From NCBI GenBank assembly GCA_900547725.1, contig URHR01000112.1, positions 1-5,092 on the forward strand: a stretch of 5,092 nucleotides of DNA, read 5' to 3'. The stretch comes from an uncultured Eubacteriales bacterium. Lineage in GTDB: Bacteria; Bacillota; Clostridia; Oscillospirales; CAG-272. A program made the position numbers and the translations under genes. The notes beneath the pieces are model-generated. The model did not search any database. It saw only the letters and a program-made list of their open reading frames with translations, and was not told the DNA's origin. This document shows positions 1 to 4,760 of this stretch, in pieces (positions within the stretch are counted from its first letter, which is position 1; each line of letters opens with the position of its first letter).

Positions 1-1
1 A

Positions 2-45
2 CGCCTGCGGCGTTCCGTCGAACCCCGAAGGGGCGCCGGCAGGCG
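2..45. repeat. Nested inverted repeat able to fold as a three-way junction
   Basis: Bases 2-8 pair with 39-45 (CGCCTGC/GCAGGCG). After one bulged G at 38, bases 9-12 pair with 34-37 (GGCG/CGCC). Inside this stem are two small hairpins: 13-15 with 20-22 (TTC/GAA, loop CGTC) and 23-26 with 30-33 (CCCC/GGGG, loop GAA). Nearly every base is paired and no junction bases are left over. Read on the - strand, the second hairpin becomes CCCCTTCGGGG, which contains the very stable C(UUCG)G tetraloop, so an RNA from that strand is a reasonable idea. There is no T-tract on the + side, so it is not a + strand terminator; the - strand continuation lies outside the window. It may be a REP-like palindrome, a structured RNA end, or chance folding of GC-rich coding DNA. 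Confidence 0.5.
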
Positions 46-205
46 GAATCTCGGCACTCGTGTAAGGCGTTATATCCGAACGCTTCCCGCCCACAAAACA
101 AGCGCGATAGCCGCACGCTGCAACAAATTCATACCTCCCCCACCTTTCGTCAACTCTGCCTAAAACGGGGAGAAAAGGGGAAGAATGTTTTTGCAGAATG
201 CGGGG

Positions 206-234
206 TTGACAAAAACGAACCTTTGTGGTAGAAT
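206..234 (+). promoter_or_regulatory. Sigma-A-type promoter of the marR-ABC-ABC operon
   Basis: A perfect -35 box TTGACA (206-211) is followed by a 17-bp spacer and a -10 box TAGAAT (229-234) that differs from TATAAT at one base. TGG directly before the -10 box is an extended -10 (TGn). Transcription would start near 241, giving a leader of about 60 nt before the regulator gene. The start point falls inside the first operator dyad, so repressor binding would block polymerase directly. The only possible promoters upstream are weak. Confidence 0.88.
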
Positions 235-270
235 GTTAGCATGCTAACTTAGATGTTAGGGCGCTAACTT
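231..270. promoter_or_regulatory. Tandem operator: two GTTAG-N4-CTAAC dyads, probable MarR-family binding sites
   Basis: The first dyad, GTTAGCATGCTAAC at 235-248, is a perfect 14-bp palindrome. The second, at 255-268, keeps both half-sites GTTAG and CTAAC with GGCG between them. Each is preceded by AT and followed by TT, so the stretch is two similar 20-bp units (231-250 and 251-270). The centres are exactly 20 bp apart, just under two DNA turns, so two dimers would sit on nearly the same face. The first dyad begins one base after the -10 box and covers the expected transcription start. MarR proteins commonly bind such short palindromes at their own promoters. That the adjacent regulator is the ligand-sensing repressor here is inference. 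Confidence 0.85.
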
Positions 271-285
271 TGTAGAGAGAAATGA

Positions 286-292
286 AGGGAGG
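286..292 (+). promoter_or_regulatory. Ribosome-binding site that fixes the TTG start of the regulator
   Basis: AGGGAGG lies 9 nt before TTG at 302. This is good spacing and supports a non-ATG start. The nearby ATG at 282 is in another frame and overlaps the Shine-Dalgarno region itself. Confidence 0.8.
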
Positions 293-301
293 AAACTACG
301 A

Positions 302-790
302 TTGCAGGAAGAAAACATCGCGCTCGGCAGACAGATCGGACACGTCTCGCACCTGTTCCGGCGGAACATCGATAACCTGATCGCAAGGGAGAGCAGGGAC
401 TGTGCCGACAGCTCGCTTACGGGCAGGAACTTCTGGGTTCTGCGGTATCTGCAGGATCATCCGGACGGGGACGTGTTCCAGAAGGATCTCGAGGCGGCAT
501 TCAAAATCCGAAAGTCCACCGTTTCCTGTATGGTGGAACTGATGGAGCAGAAGGGAATGCTGACAAGGGAGTCGGTCAACGGCGACGCAAGACTGAAGCG
601 ACTGGTTCTGACCGAAAAAGCGGAAAAACTGCTGACAGCAGTGTCAAACGGCGTGGAAAGAATGGAAAGCGAGGTTCGCGCGGAATTCACGGAGACGGAA
701 TTCGGAACGCTGACCGAATTGCTCGGAAAACTATCCGACGTTCTGGAAAGCCGCGAACTTACTACAAATGAAAGGAATCCGGACAACTGA
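302..790 (+). CDS. MarR-family transcriptional regulator (winged helix-turn-helix), probable repressor of the efflux operon
   Basis: The protein has 162 residues, usual for MarR. It shows the expected order: an N-terminal helix (about 8-30), a winged helix-turn-helix (about 40-102) and C-terminal dimerisation helices (about 105-152). The recognition helix is around 68-85 (KIRKSTVSCMVELMEQKG). The wing carries GDARLKRLVLT (94-104), matching the family's conserved D-x-R turn followed by LT. MarR proteins act as dimers in the cytoplasm and usually lose DNA affinity when they bind small phenolic, drug-like or oxidising signals. This gene is first in the operon, directly after the tandem dyads and followed after 3 nt by the exporter genes, so it probably controls itself and both exporter subunits. 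The TTG start is chosen because AGGGAGG lies 9 nt upstream; a rare start may keep the repressor level low. MarR followed by two ABC half-transporters recalls cassettes such as satRAB of Streptococcus suis. The ligand is unknown. Confidence 0.93.
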   Translation: MQEENIALGRQIGHVSHLFRRNIDNLIARESRDCADSSLTGRNFWVLRYLQDHPDGDVFQKDLEAAFKIRKSTVSCMVELMEQKGMLTRESVNGDARLKRLVLTEKAEKLLTAVSNGVERMESEVRAEFTETEFGTLTELLGKLSDVLESRELTTNERNPDN

Positions 791-793
791 ATT

Positions 794-2569
794 ATGAAAA
801 TGATCAAACAACTTGCGAAAAGCGTGCGGGAATATAAGCGCCCCTCGCTGATCACGCTGTTTCTCATGATCGGGGAAGCGGTCATCGAGTGCGCAATTCC
901 GTACATTACGGCAACCTTCCTCATCAACTATCTGTCGGAAGCCGCGCAAACGGGCGCACAGATCGAGGTCTTGTATGTCGTGCGGATCGGTCTGGTCCTT
1001 GCACTGATGGCGATGTGCTCGCTGGCGTGCGGGGGCTTTGCGGGCTTTACCTGTGCGAAAGCCTCGTCGGGTTTTGCAAAGAATTTGCGGCATGACCTGT
1101 TCCATAAGGTCCAGTCCTTTACCTTTACGAACATCGACCATTTTTCGTCCTCGTCGCTCGTCACGCGGCTGACCACGGATGTCAACAACGTCCAGATGGC
1201 GTATATGATGCTGATCCGTATCGCAATCCGCTGCCCGCTGATGCTGATTTTCTCGGTGGTGATGGCGGCGTATATGGGCGGACTGCTCGCCGTGACCTTC
1301 GCAGTGGTTATCCCCGTGCTCGGCGTGGGGCTGTTCCTCATCGGCAAGCACGCGATGCCCGCTTTCCGCCGCGTGTTCAAAAAGTACGACCGGCTGAACG
1401 AATCCATCGAAGAGAATGTCCGCGGAATGCGGGTGGTCAAGGGATTTGCCCGCGAGGACTACGAAAAGCAGAAGTTCGGCAAGGAAGCCGACTCCATCTG
1501 CGAGGACTTCACCAAGGCGGAAAAGATCGTCGCGCTGAATACCCCGCTGATGAACTTCTGTATGTATTTCAACATGGCGGTGATTTTGCTGCTCGGGTCG
1601 TTCATGGCAATCAACGGGATCGGCGGCGTGAACGTCGGGCAGATGTCGGCGCTCCTGAACTACGGGATGGCGATTCTGATGTCGCTGATGATGCTGTCCA
1701 TGATCTACGTCATGCTCACCATGTCCACGGAATCGGCAAAGCGGATCTGCGAGGTGCTGAACGAGACGCCCGACATGAAAGAGCCTGCAAACCCCGTGCG
1801 TGAGGTTGCGGACGGCTCGATCGATTTCGACCGCGTCAGCTTCAAGTACTCCGCGCAGGCGAAGAAGTTCGCGCTCGAGGACATCGACCTGCACATTGCT
1901 TCGGGCATGACCGTCGGAATTCTGGGCGGAACGGGATCGAGTAAATCCTCTCTGGTTCAGCTGATCCCGCGGCTGTATGACGCAACCGAAGGGACTGTGC
2001 GCGTGGGCGGCAGGGACGTCCGCGACTACGGCATTGCCGACCTGCGCGATGCGGTTGCAATGGTGCTCCAGAAGAATCTGCTTTTCTCGGGAACCATCAA
2101 GGAAAACCTGCGGTGGGGTAACCCGAACGCAACCGACGCGGAACTGGAGGAAGCCTGCCGGCTTGCGCAGGCGGACGAATTCGTGCGCTCCTTCCCGGAC
2201 GGCTACGACACGAAGATCGAGCAGGGCGGAACAAACGTCTCGGGCGGGCAGAAACAGCGGCTCTGCATTGCGCGGGCACTGCTGAAGAAGCCGAAGATTC
2301 TGATTCTGGACGACTCGACCTCGGCGGTTGATACCAAGACCGACGCGCTCATCCGCGCGGGCTTCCGGCAGTATATCCCCGAAACGACCAAGATCATCAT
2401 CGCGCAGCGCGTGGCGTCGGTACAGGACGCCGACCTGATTGTGGTGATGAACAACGGGCGGATTGAGGCGAAGGGAACGCACGCCGAACTGATGGCAAAC
2501 AGCCCGATTTACCGCGAGGTCTATGAACAGCAAACGAACGGAGGTGCGAAACATGAAGCAGATGAATAA
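794..2569 (+). CDS. ABC exporter half-transporter, subunit 1 (degenerate-ATPase partner of a heterodimeric multidrug-type exporter)
   Basis: The protein has 591 residues: an exporter membrane domain with six helices (about 18-45, 57-87, 136-158, 160-185, 247-274, 280-310) and an ATP-binding domain (about 340-580). Motifs seen are Walker A GGTGSSKSS (378-386, Lys384), Q-loop Gln426, signature VSGGQ (482-486), Walker B ILILD (502-506) and D-loop SAVD (510-513). Three key positions depart from consensus. The third Walker A glycine is Ser383, the catalytic Glu after Walker B is Asp507, and the switch His is Gln538 (IAQRV). The signature is intact. This is the pattern of the non-hydrolysing partner in heterodimeric type IV exporters such as TM287 or LmrC. 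It should sit in the membrane with the next gene product and expel hydrophobic compounds; the substrate is not deducible. ATG 794 follows the regulator's TGA by 3 nt in the same frame. Its Shine-Dalgarno is weak (AAAGGA 771-776, 17 nt away), so translation is probably coupled to the regulator. ATG 800 is a possible alternative start. Confidence 0.93.
   Translation: MKMIKQLAKSVREYKRPSLITLFLMIGEAVIECAIPYITATFLINYLSEAAQTGAQIEVLYVVRIGLVLALMAMCSLACGGFAGFTCAKASSGFAKNLRHDLFHKVQSFTFTNIDHFSSSSLVTRLTTDVNNVQMAYMMLIRIAIRCPLMLIFSVVMAAYMGGLLAVTFAVVIPVLGVGLFLIGKHAMPAFRRVFKKYDRLNESIEENVRGMRVVKGFAREDYEKQKFGKEADSICEDFTKAEKIVALNTPLMNFCMYFNMAVILLLGSFMAINGIGGVNVGQMSALLNYGMAILMSLMMLSMIYVMLTMSTESAKRICEVLNETPDMKEPANPVREVADGSIDFDRVSFKYSAQAKKFALEDIDLHIASGMTVGILGGTGSSKSSLVQLIPRLYDATEGTVRVGGRDVRDYGIADLRDAVAMVLQKNLLFSGTIKENLRWGNPNATDAELEEACRLAQADEFVRSFPDGYDTKIEQGGTNVSGGQKQRLCIARALLKKPKILILDDSTSAVDTKTDALIRAGFRQYIPETTKIIIAQRVASVQDADLIVVMNNGRIEAKGTHAELMANSPIYREVYEQQTNGGAKHEADE
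2540..2545 (+). promoter_or_regulatory. Ribosome-binding site inside the end of subunit 1, deciding the start of subunit 2
   Basis: GGAGGT lies 7 nt before ATG 2553. It points to that start rather than the upstream in-frame ATG at 2523, which has no purine-rich site at a suitable distance. The signal lies within subunit 1 coding sequence, so ribosomes finishing subunit 1 can reload for subunit 2. Confidence 0.82.
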
Positions 2570-4523
2570 GAAAATGCCTGCGGGCGCGCCGATGGGCGGT
2601 CCGGGCGGCAAGCGGAAAGTGGATTTCAAGCAGCTCGGGCGCGTGGTGAAGATGCTGTTCGGCTACTACCCCAAGGCGGTTCCGGTTGCGATTGTCTGCA
2701 TCCTGTTCTCGGCAATCACGGCGGCGATTCCGGCGATCTTCCTCGAGCAGGTGACCAACGCGATCATCGAATGCACCAAGAACGGCACGCCGTGGGCGGA
2801 AGCAAGCGGAATCATCGTACCGAAGGTGTTGGTGCTGATCTGTTTCTACGTGCTCTCGCTCTTTGCGGTGACGCTTGAAACGCAGATGGCGGCGCACATC
2901 ACGCAGGGCTTCCTCGACAAAATGAGAAAGACCATGTTCAACGGGATGCAGAACCTGCCGATCCGCTATTTCGACACGCACAAGCACGGCGACATTATGA
3001 GCTACTACACCAACGATATCGATACGCTCCGCCAGCTGGTAGGGCAGTCGCTCCCAACGCTGATCCGCGCGGGGACGATTGTGGTCACGGTGTTCTTCAT
3101 CATGCTGTACTACAGCGTGTGGCTGACGCTGGTCGTGATGGCGGGCGTGGTGCTGATGATGCTGGTTTCCGCCAAGCTGGGCGGCGGCTCGGCGAAGTTC
3201 TTTGTCCGTCTGCAGGGCTCGGTTGCAAAACTGGAAGGCTACGTGCAGGAGACGATGAACGGGCAGAAGGTGGTCAAGGTTTTCAACCACGAAGAGCAGA
3301 CCAAGCAGGACTTTGACGCGATTGACGAGGAACTGTTCCAGAACAGTTACCGCGCAAACGCATATGCGAATATGTTAGGCCCGATCATTATGAACATCGG
3401 CAACCTGCTGTACGTGATTGTTGTGGTTGCGGGATGTCTGCTGAACATCGGCGGCGCGTTCAACCCCAGCCTGCAGAATCTGATTACCCGTCCCGAGACG
3501 ATGACGCTGAGCATCGGCGTGATTGTGGCGTTCCTTTCGATGACGAAGCAGTTTACGGGCAACATCAATCAGGTGTCGCAGCAGATCAACTCGGTGGTCA
3601 TGGCGCTTGCGGGCGCGGATCGTATCTTCGGTCTGATGGACGAGAAGCCCGAGACGGACGACGGTTATGTAACGCTTGTAAATGCCGAGATCAGCGCGGA
3701 CGGGACGATTACCGAGACTCCGGAGCACACGGGGCACTGGGCATGGAAGCATCCGCACGCGGCGGACGGTTCGGTGACCTACACCGAGTTGCGCGGCGCG
3801 GTACAGATGACCGACGTGGACTTCGGCTACACGCCCGACAAGCAGGTATTGCACGACGTGACGGTATACGCTGAGCCGGGGCAGAAGGTGGCGTTTGTCG
3901 GCGCGACGGGCGCGGGCAAGACGACGATTACGAATCTGATCAACCGGTTCTACGACATTGCGGACGGCAAGATCCGCTACGACGGAATCAATGTAAACAA
4001 GATCAGAAAGAACGATCTGCGGCGCTCCTTGGGGCTTGTTCTGCAGGACACGAACCTGTTCACGGGTTCGGTGATGGACAACATCCGTTACGGAAAGCTG
4101 GATGCGACCGACGATGCGTGCATTGCGGCGGCGAAGCTTGCGGGTGCGGATGATTTCATCTCGCGTCTGCCGGACGGGTATGCGACGCAGTTGACGAACA
4201 ACGGTGCGAACCTGTCGCAGGGGCAACGTCAGCTGATTGCGATTGCGCGCGCGGCGGTTGCAGATCCGCCCGTGATGATTCTGGACGAGGCGACGTCCTC
4301 GATCGACACGCGGACGGAAGCGATTGTTCAGCAGGGCATGGACGCTCTGATGCACGGTCGGACGGTCTTTGTGATTGCGCACCGTCTCTCCACGGTACGG
4401 AATTCGGATGTCATCATGGTTCTGGATCACGGACGCATCATCGAGCGCGGTGACCACGACGACCTGATCACCCAGAAGGGTACTTACTATCAGCTGTATA
4501 CCGGCGCGTTTGAGCTGGATTAA
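2553..4523 (+). CDS. ABC exporter half-transporter, subunit 2 (catalytically competent partner of the heterodimer)
   Basis: From ATG 2553 the protein has 656 residues and overlaps subunit 1 by 17 nt. It opens with a Met/Gly/Pro-rich tail (about 1-20). The membrane domain follows, with helices near 42-66, 88-112, 170-188, 189-207, 275-300 and 318-340, and the ATP-binding domain spans about 417-650. Motifs are Walker A GATGAGKTT (450-458), Q-loop Gln498, signature LSQGQ (554-558), Walker B VMILD with catalytic Glu579, D-loop SSID (582-585) and switch His610 (IAHRLSTV). Everything is canonical except the signature, where LSGGQ has become LSQGQ. In a head-to-tail dimer this altered signature faces the degenerate Walker site of subunit 1, while the intact VSGGQ of subunit 1 faces this subunit's competent site. 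That is strong evidence that the two are obligate partners in the inner membrane. A linker of about 50 residues (363-415), with HWAWKHPH and TYTELRG, separates membrane and ATPase domains; I recall it in related clostridial exporters. ATG 2523 would add ten residues but lacks a ribosome-binding site. Confidence 0.94.
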   Translation: MKQMNKKMPAGAPMGGPGGKRKVDFKQLGRVVKMLFGYYPKAVPVAIVCILFSAITAAIPAIFLEQVTNAIIECTKNGTPWAEASGIIVPKVLVLICFYVLSLFAVTLETQMAAHITQGFLDKMRKTMFNGMQNLPIRYFDTHKHGDIMSYYTNDIDTLRQLVGQSLPTLIRAGTIVVTVFFIMLYYSVWLTLVVMAGVVLMMLVSAKLGGGSAKFFVRLQGSVAKLEGYVQETMNGQKVVKVFNHEEQTKQDFDAIDEELFQNSYRANAYANMLGPIIMNIGNLLYVIVVVAGCLLNIGGAFNPSLQNLITRPETMTLSIGVIVAFLSMTKQFTGNINQVSQQINSVVMALAGADRIFGLMDEKPETDDGYVTLVNAEISADGTITETPEHTGHWAWKHPHAADGSVTYTELRGAVQMTDVDFGYTPDKQVLHDVTVYAEPGQKVAFVGATGAGKTTITNLINRFYDIADGKIRYDGINVNKIRKNDLRRSLGLVLQDTNLFTGSVMDNIRYGKLDATDDACIAAAKLAGADDFISRLPDGYATQLTNNGANLSQGQRQLIAIARAAVADPPVMILDEATSSIDTRTEAIVQQGMDALMHGRTVFVIAHRLSTVRNSDVIMVLDHGRIIERGDHDDLITQKGTYYQLYTGAFELD

Positions 4524-4562
4524 ACAGCACTTAAGAATCGAAAAGCATCGTTTATATTATTT

Positions 4563-4606
4563 AGAAGAGAGTCAGTGTGAGCAGTCACATTGGCTCTTCT
4601 TTATTT
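4563..4606 (+). terminator. Rho-independent terminator of the efflux operon
   Basis: Seven pairs (AGAAGAG 4563-4569 with CTCTTCT 4594-4600) are followed by a 2-nt bulge (4570-4571). Nine further pairs, two of them G-T, join 4572-4580 to 4585-4593 around a GCAG loop. A T-rich tail (TTTATTT, 4600-4606) follows. It starts 39 nt after the stop of subunit 2 and separates the efflux operon from the lipoprotein unit. The tail on the - strand is poorer in T, so it probably acts mainly on the + strand. Confidence 0.85.
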
Positions 4607-4668
4607 ATAAAATTTTGTCAATCTCAATTCTTTTACCAATTTAGCGCGACAAAGCACAACTAAAAAGC

Positions 4669-4681
4669 TGTAATAATTACA
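4669..4681. promoter_or_regulatory. Palindrome TGTAAT-A-ATTACA upstream of the lipoprotein promoter
   Basis: This is a perfect 6-1-6 dyad that ends 9 bp before the -35 box of the lipoprotein gene, a usual place for an activator or accessory operator. It lacks the central CG of a CcpA cre site and has the wrong spacing for CRP/FNR-type sites, so no regulator is named. The local sequence is AT-rich, which makes chance palindromes easier. Confidence 0.4.
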
Positions 4682-4690
4682 ATATTTTGC

Positions 4691-4719
4691 TTGATGTTCA
4701 AAAAATCCTGTGCTATAAT
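4691..4719 (+). promoter_or_regulatory. Promoter of the TAXI-type lipoprotein gene
   Basis: A perfect -10 box TATAAT (4714-4719) is preceded by TGC, an extended -10. The -35 box TTGATG (4691-4696) matches four of six bases, with a 17-bp spacer. Transcription would begin near 4726, giving a short leader of about 35 nt. The -35 box lies within a small dyad, TTGA-TGT-TCAA (4691-4701). The promoter is downstream of the efflux terminator, so this gene is an independent unit. Confidence 0.85.
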
Positions 4720-4745
4720 TGGCACCAAGTTGAGAAAAAGTACTG

Positions 4746-4751
4746 AGGAGG
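4746..4751 (+). promoter_or_regulatory. Strong ribosome-binding site of the lipoprotein gene
   Basis: A perfect AGGAGG lies 9 nt before ATG 4761 but only 3 nt before the in-frame ATG 4755, so 4761 is the better start. Confidence 0.82.
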
Positions 4752-4760
4752 ACAATGATT

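Noticed and set aside
64..85. Hairpin GCGTT/AACGC after the possible upstream stop at 65
   Set aside because: Only five continuous pairs and no T-tract on either side, so it is not supported as a terminator.
1..231. Frame open from the window edge to TAG at 229-231 on the + strand
   Set aside because: It reads through the promoter, and its product has a random Arg/Ser/Cys/Gln-rich make-up unlike a protein tail.
185..247. Twenty-codon frame starting at ATG 185 after GGGG
   Set aside because: It begins upstream of the main promoter and would run through the -35 and -10 boxes and the first operator, so it is unlikely to be transcribed or translated.
2523..2552. Ten extra codons before subunit 2, from ATG 2523
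   Set aside because: No Shine-Dalgarno sequence precedes ATG 2523, whereas GGAGGT sits 7 nt before ATG 2553.
731..2629. Long open frame on the - strand opposite exporter subunit 1 (632 codons)
   Set aside because: The product is rich in His and Arg with no recognisable domain, and it lies opposite a complete ABC gene with all its motifs. GC-rich codon use removes stops on the other strand, so this is a shadow.
2397..3290. Open frame on the - strand opposite subunit 2, first half
   Set aside because: His/Arg-rich composition, no ribosome site or domain, and fully covered by the ABC gene on the + strand.
3375..4457. Open frame on the - strand opposite subunit 2, second half
   Set aside because: Same kind of shadow: Arg/His-rich and lying opposite the Walker and signature motifs of a real gene.
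4669..4681. CcpA (cre) or FNR/CRP site at TGTAATAATTACA
   Set aside because: The central CG needed for cre is missing, and the half-site spacing does not fit the CRP/FNR pattern; it is kept only as an unassigned dyad.
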